DNA of 64,000 nt from an uncultured Clostridia bacterium (lineage in GTDB: Bacteria > Bacillota > Clostridia > Christensenellales > Borkfalkiaceae). The notes below the pieces were generated by a model, which had not been told where the DNA came from, made no database searches, and saw only the letters and a program-made list of their open reading frames with translations. The stretch is taken from NCBI GenBank assembly GCA_944328445.1, contig CALVHO010000010.1, positions 1 through 64,000 on the forward strand, written 5' to 3'. The position numbers were made by a program, and so were the translations under genes. Shown one piece after another: positions 40,858-51,011 of this stretch. Positions within the stretch are counted from its first letter, which is position 1; each line of letters begins with the position of its first letter.

Positions 40858-41796
40858 TCACGCAAGCATGGCCAGCACGGCCTTGTTCAGGTGCAGGCGG
40901 TTTTCGGCCTGGTCGTAGACGATGGACTGCGGCCCGTCGATGACTTCGGCGGCCACCTCCTCGCCGCGGCGGGCGGGCATGCAGTGCATGAACACCGCGT
41001 CCTCCTTGGCCAGCGCCATCACTTCGGGCGTCACGCGGTAGCGCGCCAGCTTTTGCTTTTTGCGCTCGTCGTCTTCGTCGTTCATGGAGATGAACACGTC
41101 GGTATACACCACGTCGGCGCCGCGCACGGCCGCGGCCACGTCGTCGGTGATGAGCACGTTTCCGTACTGCATGCCGCGCTCCACCACCTCGCGGTCGGGG
41201 CTGTACCCGTGCGGGCTGGCGATGGCCACGTCCATGTTCACCTTCGAGCAGCCCATGATCAGCGAGTTGGCCACGTTGTTGCCGTCGCCTATGTAGGCGA
41301 GTTTCAGATCGTCCAGCCGCCCCTTCACCTCCCATACGGTGAACAGGTCCGCCAGCACTTGCAGGGGATGGGAGCGGTCGGAAATGCCGTTGATGACGGG
41401 CACCTCGCTCCATTCGGAAAATTCGATGACCTGCTCGTCGGGGAAGGCGCGCAGCACGAGCGCCGCCAGGCCGTAGCGGCCGAGCATCACGGCCGTGTCC
41501 TTGATGCTCTCCCCGCGCGCGAGCTGCGTCTCGTTCTTGGGCAGGAAGATGTAATCGCCGCCGAGCTGGCGGATACCCATCTCAAAGGAAACGCGCGTGC
41601 GCGTCGAGGCGTTGCCGAACAGCAGCGCCACCGTCTTGCCTTTGAGCACGGGCGCGTTCTCGCCGACGCGGTACTTCTTTTTGAAGAGCTTGGCCGTATA
41701 CAAAATTTCAAAGATCTCCTCGGCCGTCAGGTCGGCAAGGTGCAGCAGGTGTTTCTGCGCCGTCTTGAATTTCGGCGTGTATTTGTTGATGTCCAT
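40858..41796 (-). CDS. argF: Ornithine carbamoyltransferase
   Basis: ArgF makes citrulline from ornithine and carbamoyl phosphate. The 312-aa protein has the carbamoyl-phosphate loop STRTR (about 59-63), HPLQVLADL, and the ornithine-side HCMPARRGEEV. Length and motifs are standard. A biosynthetic (ArgF) or catabolic (ArcB) role is not separable by sequence, but no arginine deiminase genes are present here. The start at 41796 follows ACGGAG. Its promoter overlaps a perfect 12-bp palindrome. Confidence 0.95.
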   Translation of the reverse strand: MDINKYTPKFKTAQKHLLHLADLTAEEIFEILYTAKLFKKKYRVGENAPVLKGKTVALLFGNASTRTRVSFEMGIRQLGGDYIFLPKNETQLARGESIKDTAVMLGRYGLAALVLRAFPDEQVIEFSEWSEVPVINGISDRSHPLQVLADLFTVWEVKGRLDDLKLAYIGDGNNVANSLIMGCSKVNMDVAIASPHGYSPDREVVERGMQYGNVLITDDVAAAVRGADVVYTDVFISMNDEDDERKKQKLARYRVTPEVMALAKEDAVFMHCMPARRGEEVAAEVIDGPQSIVYDQAENRLHLNKAVLAMLA

Positions 41797-41837
41797 GGCG
41801 TCTCCGTGGGGCGCGCGGCCGCGCCCGCAAAAATCGT

Positions 41838-41849
41838 CTGTATATACAG
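41838..41849. promoter_or_regulatory. Palindromic operator candidate at the argF start site
   Basis: CTGTATATACAG is a perfect 12-bp palindrome that begins at the edge of the argF -10 and covers the expected transcription start. A repressor bound here would block argF. It does not look like the Bacillus ARG box. Confidence 0.5.
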
Positions 41850-41876
41850 TATAGCAGGTCTTGTCGAAAAATTCAA
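41848..41876 (-). promoter_or_regulatory. Promoter of argF
   Basis: Minus strand: TTGAAT (41871-41876), 17-nt spacer, TATACT (41848-41853). Confidence 0.8.
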
Positions 41877-41923
41877 GCGGCGTGCATAAAAAAACGGCGC
41901 AAAGCCCGCCCCCGCCCGCTTGC

Positions 41924-41993
41924 GCCCGTTCACGGACGCCCTTTGTATATTCATGAACGCGGTTCATGAACGCGTCCGCCCGTTCGCGCCGCT
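41924..41993. repeat. Cluster of TGAACG motifs, with a duplicated TTCATGAACGCG
   Basis: TTCATGAACGCG occurs twice in a row (about 41951-41975), flanked by CCCGTTCACGG and CCGTTCGCG. GTTCATGAAC is itself palindromic. It occupies the space between the argF and MsmX-like promoters. Confidence 0.7.
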
Positions 41994-42083
41994 TCCTGCC
42001 CGCAGCCGGTCCGGAGCGCTCTGCGCGGGCCGCGGTTGGGCAAAATTAACAGAATGCAATTCTATATTTGTAATGTTTGCCCA

Positions 42084-42112
42084 TTGCGTTTTTTTTTGCG
42101 ATGTTGTAAAAT
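42084..42112 (+). promoter_or_regulatory. Probable promoter of the MsmX-like gene
   Basis: TTGCGT (42084-42089), 17-nt spacer containing T8, TAAAAT (42107-42112). Confidence 0.6.
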
Positions 42113-42146
42113 AGTAGACAAGAAATATCGTAGGGAGGAACTTTCC

Positions 42147-43565
<1,419 letters not shown>

Positions 43566-43591
43566 GCCTCTCCGATCCCGCAAAAAAACCG

Positions 43592-43625
43592 CCCGCCCCG
43601 CGCAACATTGCGCGGGGCGGGTTTT
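43592..43625 (+). terminator. Terminator after the MsmX-like gene
   Basis: CCCGCCCCGCGCA (43592-43604) pairs with TGCGCGGGGCGGG (43609-43621), followed by TTTTCG. Confidence 0.88.
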
Positions 43626-43747
43626 CGTGTGTGCGGTATTTGTGCGCGCGCCGCGGGCGGCGTTTGCGGGTGGGGCCGAACGGGGCGCGGGCTTTGTGCG
43701 CGGTCTGCGTCGGCGCGGGCGGGTGCGGGACGGGGCGGGCGCGGCCG

Positions 43748-44170
43748 TTACCGCGCCGTTTCGGCAAAGGCGCAAAAGGTCTTGTCCCAGGCGGGGAAGC
43801 GCCGCCGCAGCGACAGCGGCCTGCCGCTGCCGTCGATAAAGCAATGCGCGCTCGTCCCTTCGGCGCGCAGGCTGCCGTCGGGGCCGCAGATGCGGTACGA
43901 CAGCTCGAATTTGACCCCCGTATAGCGCGTGAGCCGCACTTCGATCTCCACCGTCTCGGGGAAGCGCGTCATCGCCTTGAAGGCGCATTGCACCGCCAGA
44001 ACGGGGCTCAAAACGCCTTCCTTTTCCATGGCGTCGTAGCCCAGCCCCATCTGTTCGAGCATGTCCACGCGCGCCTCCTCCATCCAGCGGATGTAGTTGG
44101 AGTGGTGCACGATCTTCATGGTATCCGTCTCGTAATACTGCGCCTTGTGGCGGTAGGGCGTGAACGTCAT
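43748..44170 (-). CDS. Acyl-CoA thioesterase, 4HBT hotdog family (YbgC/FadM-like)
   Basis: A 140-aa single hotdog protein. The catalytic region YYETDTMKIVHHSNYIRWMEEARVDML carries the Asp (residue about 14) and the helix of the 4-hydroxybenzoyl-CoA thioesterase group. It hydrolyses acyl-CoA or acyl-carrier thioesters; the chain length is unknown. GGAGAGAG precedes the ATG at 44170. Monocistronic under a near-consensus promoter. Confidence 0.9.
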   Translation of the reverse strand: MTFTPYRHKAQYYETDTMKIVHHSNYIRWMEEARVDMLEQMGLGYDAMEKEGVLSPVLAVQCAFKAMTRFPETVEIEVRLTRYTGVKFELSYRICGPDGSLRAEGTSAHCFIDGSGRPLSLRRRFPAWDKTFCAFAETAR

Positions 44171-44182
44171 AACTCTCTCCTT

Positions 44183-44205
44183 GCGGGCGCGGCCCGCCTT
44201 TTTTT
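44183..44205 (+). terminator. Plus-strand terminator inside the thioesterase leader
   Basis: GCGGGC (44183-44188) pairs with GCCCGC (44192-44197), followed by T7 on the plus strand. No plus-strand gene ends here. As at 11777, it lies in the leader of a minus-strand gene. Confidence 0.55.
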
Positions 44206-44212
44206 CGGCCCC

Positions 44213-44241
44213 AGTATACCACGCCCGCCCCGCCTTGTCAA
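44213..44241 (-). promoter_or_regulatory. Promoter of the thioesterase gene
   Basis: Minus strand: TTGACA (44236-44241), 17-nt spacer, TATACT (44213-44218). Confidence 0.9.
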
Positions 44242-44344
44242 CGGCGCGAAAGCCCCCGCGCCCGTTCCCGCCGCAAGAGCCCTGTACGCGCGCCTGCGCA
44301 TGTGCGCAAGCGTGCGGGCAAGGGCGCATTTTGGCCCGTTCCTG

Positions 44345-44373
44345 TTGACGGCGCGGCCGCGCTGTGGTACAAT
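44345..44373 (+). promoter_or_regulatory. Promoter of the TIM-barrel gene
   Basis: TTGACG (44345-44350), 17-nt spacer, TACAAT (44368-44373). Confidence 0.85.
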
Positions 44374-44439
44374 AACGGTACATTCTATGGGCCGGGCGCC
44401 GCCGCGGGGCAAGCGTGCGGGGCCCGCGGGGAGCATGCC

Positions 44440-45234
44440 ATGTATACGGGCGTTTCTACGGCCAGCCTGTTTTTGCGCGAGATGAACGAGGACGCCGTCT
44501 CTGTCCTCGACGGCCTCGGCATCCGCAATACGGAAGTGTTTTTGACCACCTTTTCCGAATACGGCGAAGAATTCGGCCGCCTCATCGCCGCCCGCAAGGG
44601 GAGCATGCGCGTCTGTTCGGTGCACGTGCTCAACACCCAGTTCGAGCCGCAGCTGTTCGGCGCCCACCCGCGCGCCCGGGCAGACGCCTTCGCCCTGCTC
44701 GACAAGGCGATGGCGGGCGCGGCCGTGTTCGGGGCCAAGCACTACACCTTTCACGGCATCACGCGGCTGAAAAAAAATTCCGTCCCCGCGGACGCGGGCA
44801 AGCTCGCCGCCTCGCTTGGCGAGATCGCCGCCGCCTGCGCCCGCCACGGCATCGGCCTGAGCCTGGAAAACGTGCACTGGGCGCTGTACAACGCGCCCGG
44901 GCTGTTCCGCCCCCTCAAAGAGCGTTGCCCCGCCCTTTCGGGCGTGCTCGACGTCAAGCAGGCCCGCCTTTCGGGCTACCCGTACCCGATGTACATCAAG
45001 GACATGGAGGGGAGCATCTCGCACGTTCACCTCTCCGACGTGGACGAACGCGGCCGCATCTGCCTGCCCGGGCGGGGCGTGTTCGACTTCGTGGAATGTT
45101 TCCGCCGCTTGAAGGACGCGGGCTTTTGCGGCACGGCGCTCATCGAGGTGTACGCGGGCGATTACGGGGAGTACGCCGAGCTGAAACGCTCGTGCGACTT
45201 CCTCGGCGAGGCCGCGGCCAAGGCGGGGCTGTGA
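44440..45234 (+). CDS. Sugar phosphate isomerase/epimerase-like TIM-barrel protein
   Basis: A 264-aa protein of the xylose-isomerase-like (AP endonuclease 2) superfamily. GIRNTEVFLTTFSEYGEEFG opens the barrel, LSLENVHWALYN carries the metal Glu, GVLDVKQA the Asp, and ISHVHLSDVDERG the His cluster. The ending (FDFVECFRRLKDAGFCGTALIEVY) has the final metal Glu. The substrate is not predictable. Start at 44440 after GGGGAG; the frame extends upstream past the promoter. Confidence 0.88.
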   Translation: MYTGVSTASLFLREMNEDAVSVLDGLGIRNTEVFLTTFSEYGEEFGRLIAARKGSMRVCSVHVLNTQFEPQLFGAHPRARADAFALLDKAMAGAAVFGAKHYTFHGITRLKKNSVPADAGKLAASLGEIAAACARHGIGLSLENVHWALYNAPGLFRPLKERCPALSGVLDVKQARLSGYPYPMYIKDMEGSISHVHLSDVDERGRICLPGRGVFDFVECFRRLKDAGFCGTALIEVYAGDYGEYAELKRSCDFLGEAAAKAGL

Positions 45235-45314
45235 AAAAAGGCGCGCAAAACGGGCCGTTTTGCCCCGTTCACGGCAAAAACCGCGCGGAACGGGCGCTTT
45301 TTTTCGCCGAAGTG

Positions 45315-45343
45315 TTGACAGCCGCGGCGTTTTGATTTACAAT
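45315..45343 (+). promoter_or_regulatory. Promoter of pgi
   Basis: TTGACA (45315-45320), 17-nt spacer, TACAAT (45338-45343). Confidence 0.9.
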
Positions 45344-45394
45344 AAAGGGGAACGGTGCAGCGGCACCGATCCGATCAACCGGGAGGGAGTAACT

Positions 45395-46822
45395 ATGAAT
45401 TTCCGCAACAAAGACTGGCGCAATTCCATGCGCGTCACCGTCGACTACAACTACATGATGAAAAAATTCATCGGCAGCGACGGGTTCAAGGACGCCGAGA
45501 TCGCCGAGATGAAGGAAGCGGCGGCCGACGCCTTCGAGTACGTTGCCGACAACCGCGGCAAGGGCATGATGGGCTGGGCGGAACTTCCGTACAACCAGAA
45601 AGAGATCGTCGAGGACATCATCGCCACCGCCAAAGAGGTGCGCCGCAAGTTCAAGTACTTCGTGGTGCTGGGCATCGGCGGCAGCGCCCTCGGCCCCATC
45701 GCCGTGTTCAACGCGCTGTGCCACCTGCACTACAACGACCTCGCGCCCTCCAAGCGCAAAGGCCCCAAGTTCTACGTCGAGGACAACGTCGACCCCGAGC
45801 GCATGGCCGCCCTTTTGGACGTCATCGAGCCCGAAAAGACCTGCTTCAACGTCATCACCAAGTCGGGCGCGACCAGCGAGACGATGACGCAGTACCTCAT
45901 CATCAACGACATCCTGACCAAGGCGCTGGGCGATAAGGCGAGCGCGAACATCATCGCCACCACAGACCACGCCAAGGGCAACCTCATCAAGCTGGCCCGC
46001 CGCAACAACTACAAGACCTTCTACATCCCCGACGGCGTGGGCGGAAGGTTCTCCGAACTTTGCCCCGTGGGCCTCTTGCCCGCGGCCGTGCTGGGGCTGG
46101 ACATCAAGGCCATGCTCGCGGGCGCGGCGTACATGGACGGGCTGTGCAGCAAGCCGTCCCTGGCCAAAAACCCCGCGCTGGCCTGCGCCGTGTTGCAGGT
46201 CATGGCCATGAAGCGCGGCAAAAACATCGGCGTCATGATGCCGTATGCCGACAGCCTCAAACTCATGGCGGACTGGTACTGCCAGCTCTGGGCCGAGAGC
46301 CTGGGCAAAAACGTCACCCTCGACGGCAAGCCCTGCAACGTGGGGCAGACGCCCGTCAAGTCGCTGGGCGTGACCGACCAGCATTCGCAGGTGCAGCTGT
46401 ACACCGAAGGCCCGTTCGACAAAGTCGTCACCTTCCTTTCGGTGCAGGATTACCGCAAAGTCGTGCCCATCCCGCACGGCTGCGAGGACATCCCCGATGT
46501 CTCCTTCCTCGGCGGCCATACCATGAACGAGCTCATCCAGGCCGAGAACAAGGCCACGGCGTACGCCCTGGCCAAGGCGGGGCGGCAGAACTACACCGTG
46601 TACCTGCCCGAAGTGAACGAGTTCACCCTCGGCGAGCTGATGTTCCTCTTTGAATTGCAGACGGCCTACGCGGGCGCGATGTTCAACATCGACACCTTCA
46701 ACCAGCCCGGCGTGGAGGCGGGCAAGCAGGCCACCTACGCGCTTTTGGGCAAGCCCGGCTACGAAAGCAAGCGCGAAGAGCTCGACAGCGCCCCCGCCGC
46801 TGAGGACAAATACATCGTCTGA
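45395..46822 (+). CDS. pgi: Glucose-6-phosphate isomerase
   Basis: Pgi interconverts glucose-6-phosphate and fructose-6-phosphate. The 475-aa protein has two SIS-type folds: VLGIGGSALGPIAV and VITKSGATSETMTQY bind the phosphate, and QHSQVQLYTEGPFDK has the catalytic-region His. The C-terminal signature FNQPGVEAGKQATY is complete. It supplies fructose-6-phosphate for GlmS encoded later in the window. GGGAGGG precedes the ATG. Confidence 0.96.
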   Translation: MNFRNKDWRNSMRVTVDYNYMMKKFIGSDGFKDAEIAEMKEAAADAFEYVADNRGKGMMGWAELPYNQKEIVEDIIATAKEVRRKFKYFVVLGIGGSALGPIAVFNALCHLHYNDLAPSKRKGPKFYVEDNVDPERMAALLDVIEPEKTCFNVITKSGATSETMTQYLIINDILTKALGDKASANIIATTDHAKGNLIKLARRNNYKTFYIPDGVGGRFSELCPVGLLPAAVLGLDIKAMLAGAAYMDGLCSKPSLAKNPALACAVLQVMAMKRGKNIGVMMPYADSLKLMADWYCQLWAESLGKNVTLDGKPCNVGQTPVKSLGVTDQHSQVQLYTEGPFDKVVTFLSVQDYRKVVPIPHGCEDIPDVSFLGGHTMNELIQAENKATAYALAKAGRQNYTVYLPEVNEFTLGELMFLFELQTAYAGAMFNIDTFNQPGVEAGKQATYALLGKPGYESKREELDSAPAAEDKYIV

Positions 46823-46841
46823 TCAGGGCCGCGCAGCCCGC

Positions 46842-46873
46842 AAAACGCACCGTGCAAGCGGTGCGTTTTTTTG
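46842..46873 (+). terminator. Terminator after pgi
   Basis: AAACGCACC pairs with GGTGCGTTT, followed by a continuous T-run. Confidence 0.9.
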
Positions 46874-46880
46874 TGCTTTT

Positions 46881-47010
46881 GCGGGGCGTGAACGCGCATG
46901 GCGGCGCGGGCGGGCGTGAACAGGCGGGGCGTGAACGCGCATGGCGGCGCGGGCGGGCGTGAACAGGCGGGTCGTGAACGTGCAGGGCAGGGCGTGAACG
47001 TGCGCGGCGG
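46881..47010. repeat. 43-bp tandem repeat rich in CGTGAACG
   Basis: Two identical 43-bp units start at 46881 and 46924 (GCGGGGCGTGAACGCGCATG...), followed by a diverged part-unit from 46967. Each full unit holds two GGCGTGAAC motifs. This fills most of the gap between pgi and the tail-fibre-like gene; the rest of 46823-47146 contains only the pgi terminator and a possible promoter (TTGCGG-16-TACAAT, 47072-47099). Confidence 0.85.
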
Positions 47011-47146
47011 GCGCGTTTGCAGGCGGGCATAAAAAGGAGGGGCGAAGCCTTGCAAAAGTGGCACCCATCGCTTGCGGCGGGGCGGGGGAGGGGTACAATG
47101 GATGTGCGGGGCACTCTCCGCAGATCGATCGCAGGAGGATATCGCA

Positions 47147-48430
47147 ATGATGTATTTTTTGGACGCGGCGGGCACGATCGCCCACTGCCTGCCCGAGCGC
47201 GTGTACCAGGGCGGGGCCGAGGGGTGCAAGGTGCGCCTGGCGGCGCCGTTCACGGCCGCGGTGACGGGCACCGTCCGCTTTTTGCTGCCCGACGGCACGG
47301 CCGCGGGCCCGTTCACGCTCACGTGCGGCGGCAAGATCGGGGGCGCCATGGCGGGCGGCGAGGAGCTGTACGGCTGGGCCTGTGACGCGCCCGCCGCCGT
47401 CACCGCGCGCTGCGGGCAGGTGCGGGCGCAGTTCTTTTTCCGCAACGCCGCGGGGGAGCAGACGGCGAGCGCCGCGGCCGTGTTCACCGTCGAGCGCGGC
47501 GTGCCGCAGCCGATCCCCGAAGCGCCCGCGCAGGACGCCTACGAGGCGCTGGCGGACGCCGTCACGTCCCTGTCGGCGGACCTCGCGGACGGGCTGTTTT
47601 CCGCCCGCGCCATCTACGCCTGGAACGCCGCGCGCACCTACGGCGCGGGCGAGCTCGTCTTTTACCCCGTGGAGGGGGAATACGGCCGCCTGCTGCGCTC
47701 GCTCGCGGCGGAAAACTCCACGCCGCCCTATGAAGGCGGCGCGCTCGCTTCCGACAAGTGGCAGGCCGTCATCGACTTTGAAGCGCTCGCGGGGGCGGCC
47801 GACGATGCCGCGGAGGGCGCCGCCGCGGCGCAGCAGTACGCGCAGGCGGCGCAGCAGAGCGCGTCCGCCGCCGAGGAAGCCGAGGAGGCCGTGGCGGGCG
47901 CCGTCTCGACGCTCGCCACCAAGGCCGAGCTTGCCGCCGTCGTCTCGGGCGAAACGAGCGTCGGCTCCGCCGTCGGGGACGGCGACGGTGCGGAAATTTC
48001 TTCTACGTACCTCAAAAAGAGCGACCTTCTCGACCTCGTCTATCCCGTCGGGGCCATCTACTGTTCCTATACCGCAACGCCGCCCGGGACGCTGTTCGGC
48101 GGCATCTGGACGCAGATAGCCGAGCGCTTCCTGTTCGCGGCCGGGCCCGACTACGCCGCGGGCAGCACGGGCGGCGAAGAGGAGCACGAACTCTCCATCA
48201 TCGAGATCCCCGCGCACGGGCACAAGATCTGGGGCTGGCCCGCGCAGAACGGCGAGGACGGCTTCCCCGCGTACGGCCTCCTGATCCAGCCCGACGAGGG
48301 CCGGGACGCCCTGTGGGGTTGGAGCAACGACATGCTCGACGACTTCATGATCCAGCAGCAGGGCGCGAACGTCCCGCACAACAACATGCCCCCGTATTTG
48401 GTCGTGTACATGTGGCGGCGCACGGCCTGA
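47147..48430 (+). CDS. Phage tail-fibre/baseplate-like protein, orphan
   Basis: A 427-aa protein. The N-terminal part (MMYFLDAAGTIAHCLPERVY, then GTVRFLLPDGT) resembles phage baseplate-upper-protein beta-domains. A coiled, Ala/Glu-rich stretch follows near residues 225-280 (AADDAAEGAAAAQQYAQAAQ). The C-terminus is the receptor-tip module common in Firmicutes phages: LVYPVGAIYCSYTATPPGTL, IPAHGHK, and the ending NNMPPYLVVYMWRR. CAGGAGG precedes the ATG by nine nt. No other phage gene is nearby, so it is a remnant, a moron gene or a domesticated surface fibre. It is intact, with no frameshift. Confidence 0.82.
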   Translation: MMYFLDAAGTIAHCLPERVYQGGAEGCKVRLAAPFTAAVTGTVRFLLPDGTAAGPFTLTCGGKIGGAMAGGEELYGWACDAPAAVTARCGQVRAQFFFRNAAGEQTASAAAVFTVERGVPQPIPEAPAQDAYEALADAVTSLSADLADGLFSARAIYAWNAARTYGAGELVFYPVEGEYGRLLRSLAAENSTPPYEGGALASDKWQAVIDFEALAGAADDAAEGAAAAQQYAQAAQQSASAAEEAEEAVAGAVSTLATKAELAAVVSGETSVGSAVGDGDGAEISSTYLKKSDLLDLVYPVGAIYCSYTATPPGTLFGGIWTQIAERFLFAAGPDYAAGSTGGEEEHELSIIEIPAHGHKIWGWPAQNGEDGFPAYGLLIQPDEGRDALWGWSNDMLDDFMIQQQGANVPHNNMPPYLVVYMWRRTA

Positions 48431-48524
48431 ACGGCTCTTTCCGTGAACGCGCCCGCCGCGGTGTCTGTGCATGAACGCGCCCGCCGCGGGGGACAAGGGG
48501 CGGGCAAAAAGGGGCAAAAAGGGA

Positions 48525-48556
48525 GGGGGCGGCTTCGGCCGCCCCCGCTTCCGTTT
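48525..48556 (+). terminator. Terminator after the tail-fibre-like gene
   Basis: GGGGGCGGC and GCCGCCCCC close a TTCG tetraloop (48525-48546), followed by GCTTCCGTTTT. Upstream, CATGAACGCGCCCGCCGCGG-like sequence occurs twice (about 48450-48490). Confidence 0.75.
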
Positions 48557-48626
48557 TGCGGGCCGGAAATTGTGCGCCGCGGCGCGTTTTTTGCGCGGCG
48601 TACGTTTTTTTGCGGCGCGCGGGCGC

Positions 48627-51011
48627 TCAGCGCAGGGAGGGGACTTCGGGCCCGTCCCCGAACACGCATTGCGCGATCTTCACGTCGGCGTTGGCGTCCT
48701 TGCAGTACCAGTCGGCGCCGATCTTTTTGGCGTATTCCTCGTTGAGCACGGCGCCGCCCACCATCACGCGGCAGGCGGGGCACTCTTTCCGCAGCAGGCG
48801 GATGGTCTCCTCCATGTGCACGACGGTGGTGGTCATCAGCGCCGAAAGCCCCGCCAGGCGGATATTCTGTTCGCGGCACACCCGCACGATCTCCGCGGGC
48901 GGCACGTTCTTGCCCAGGTCCAGGACCTTGTAGCCGTAATTTTCCAGCACCGTTTTGGCGATGTTTTTGCCGATGTCGTGAATGTCGCCCTGTACCGTCG
49001 CCAGCACGACGGTGCCCTTTTCGGCGCCCGCTGTTCCGCCGAGCTTCTCTTTCACGGCCGCAAAGCACAGTTTCGCGCTCTCGGCCGCGGCGATGAGCTG
49101 CGGCAAAAACAGCGTGCCCCGTTCGTAGCCGTCTCCCACCGCGTTGAGGGCGGGGATGAGGTACCCGTCGATGAGCGCGAGGGGTTCGACGCTCTCCAAC
49201 AGCTTTTTGGCGCAGTCCGCCGCCTCGGGCAGGCCGTGGCGGATGCAGTAAAAGATGTCCGCCTTTTCGCCCTGCGCGGGCGCTGCGCCCGCCTTGTCGC
49301 TGACCTTTTCGGCCTGCGCGGTGCCGTACTTGCGGGTGTAGGCGGCGCAGTTCTTGTCCTGCCCCGTGAGGGCGTTGCAGGCGGCCACCGCCTGCATGTT
49401 TTCGGGGATGTTGGGGTTGAGGATGGGCAGATCCAGCCCCGCCAGCAGCGCGCCCGTCAAAAAGGCGGTGTTGACGATCTTGCGGTTGGGCAGCCCGAAG
49501 GAGATGTTGCTCACGCCCAGCACCGTCTTGACGCCGAGCGCCTCTTTGACGAGGCGGATGGCTTTGAGCGTCTCCTGCGCCTGTTCCTGTTCGGCGCTGA
49601 CGGTCAGCGTCAGGCAGTCGATGTACACGTCCTCGGCGGGGATGCCGAAGTTTTGCGCCCGCCGCACGATCTTTTCGGCGATGCGCAGCCGCTCTTCGGC
49701 CGTCTTCGGGATGCCGCGCTCGTCCATGGTCAGCCCCACCACGGCCGCGCCGTACTTTTTGACGGCGGGCAGGATGGCGTCGAGCACCCTGTCCTCGCCG
49801 TTGACCGAATTGACGACCGCCTTGCCCGTGCAGGCGCGCAGGGCGCTTTCGATGGCCTCGGGCTTGCCGCAGTCGATCTGCAAGGGCAGGTCGCACACGT
49901 TCTGCACGTGCCGCACCAGCGCCGTCAGCGCCTCGGTCTCGTCCAGCTCGGGCAGCCCCGCGTTCACGTCGAGGATGTCCGCCCCCGCCTCGGCCTGTTC
50001 GAGCGCCTGCGCCGTCACGTAGCCGTAGTCTTTGTCGTAGAGCGCCTGCTTCATGGCCTTTTTGCCCGTGGGGTTGATGCGCTCGCCGACGACGCGCACC
50101 CCGTCTACGGGCACGAAGCGCCGCGCCGAGCACAGCGCCGCACGCCGCACGAAGGGGGCGGGCGCGGGTTCGGAGCGGTCCGCCAGGGCGCGCAGCTTTT
50201 CGGTGTAGGCGGGGGTGGTGCCGCAGCACCCGCCGACGATGCGCACCCCCATGGCCAGCATCTCTTCGTACACGGCGGCAAATTCCTCGGCGCTCACGTC
50301 GTAGTTGCCGCGCTCGTCGGGCAGGCCCGCGTTGGCCTGCACGAGCACGGGCTTGTCCGTGTTTTCGAGGATGGCCCGCACGACGGGCAGCAGCTGCCGC
50401 GGCCCCAGCGAACAGTTCACGCCCACGGCGTCCGCCAGGGGAGAGGCCGTCAGTGCGAAGCATTCCGCCGCGCACCCCGTGAAGGTGCGCCCGTTCGCCT
50501 CGAAGGTCATCGAGCACAGCACGGGCAGGCTCGTGTTCTCGCGCACGGCCAAGAGCGCCGCTTTGAGCTCGCCGAGGTCGGCCATGGTCTCCACGACGGC
50601 CAGGTCCGCCCCCGCCGCCTCACCCGCTTTGGCCATGGCCGCGAAGGCGGCGTAGGCGGCGTCAAAGGTGAGGCTGCCCATCGGTTCGAGCAGCCGCCCC
50701 AGCGGCCCGATGTCGAGGGCGACGAATTTGTCCCCCGCCGCCCTGCGCGCGATCTGTACGGCGGCGTGAACGAGCTTTGCGCTCTGTTTCCGTCCGCCCG
50801 CCTTGTATTCGTTGGCGCCGAAGGTGTTGGCCGTGATCACGTCGGCGCCCGCCGCCGCGTACGCGCGGTGGATGGCCTCGATCGCGTCGGGGCGTTCGAG
50901 GTTCAAAATTTCGGGCAACGTACCCACGTTTTTGACGCTTTTTTGCAGCATGGTGCCGAATGCCCCGTCCAAAACGACGATGCGGTCCTTGCTCCATTGC
51001 AGGAAATTCAT
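48627..51011 (-). CDS. metH: Cobalamin-dependent methionine synthase (MetH), without reactivation domain
   Basis: MetH transfers a methyl group from methyltetrahydrofolate to homocysteine through cobalamin. The 794-aa protein has the homocysteine domain (VLDGAFGTMLQ, VNCS, GGCCGTTP with zinc Cys), the pterin domain (VVGERINPTGKKAMKQAL, DILDVNAG), the cap and the B12 domain (QGDIHDIGKNI). The reactivation domain that normally follows is absent and is encoded by the gene just upstream in the operon. Its ATG overlaps that gene's stop. Third gene of metF-activase-metH. Loss of linkage between reactivase and core is common in Clostridia. Confidence 0.96.
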   Translation of the reverse strand: MNFLQWSKDRIVVLDGAFGTMLQKSVKNVGTLPEILNLERPDAIEAIHRAYAAAGADVITANTFGANEYKAGGRKQSAKLVHAAVQIARRAAGDKFVALDIGPLGRLLEPMGSLTFDAAYAAFAAMAKAGEAAGADLAVVETMADLGELKAALLAVRENTSLPVLCSMTFEANGRTFTGCAAECFALTASPLADAVGVNCSLGPRQLLPVVRAILENTDKPVLVQANAGLPDERGNYDVSAEEFAAVYEEMLAMGVRIVGGCCGTTPAYTEKLRALADRSEPAPAPFVRRAALCSARRFVPVDGVRVVGERINPTGKKAMKQALYDKDYGYVTAQALEQAEAGADILDVNAGLPELDETEALTALVRHVQNVCDLPLQIDCGKPEAIESALRACTGKAVVNSVNGEDRVLDAILPAVKKYGAAVVGLTMDERGIPKTAEERLRIAEKIVRRAQNFGIPAEDVYIDCLTLTVSAEQEQAQETLKAIRLVKEALGVKTVLGVSNISFGLPNRKIVNTAFLTGALLAGLDLPILNPNIPENMQAVAACNALTGQDKNCAAYTRKYGTAQAEKVSDKAGAAPAQGEKADIFYCIRHGLPEAADCAKKLLESVEPLALIDGYLIPALNAVGDGYERGTLFLPQLIAAAESAKLCFAAVKEKLGGTAGAEKGTVVLATVQGDIHDIGKNIAKTVLENYGYKVLDLGKNVPPAEIVRVCREQNIRLAGLSALMTTTVVHMEETIRLLRKECPACRVMVGGAVLNEEYAKKIGADWYCKDANADVKIAQCVFGDGPEVPSLR

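Noticed and set aside
46881..47010. CRISPR-like array.
   Set aside because: The 43-bp units are directly adjacent with no variable spacers and no cas genes are nearby.
47147..48430. Prophage region.
   Set aside because: Only one phage-like gene exists. Flanking genes are pgi and metH, with no integrase, terminase, capsid or attachment repeats.
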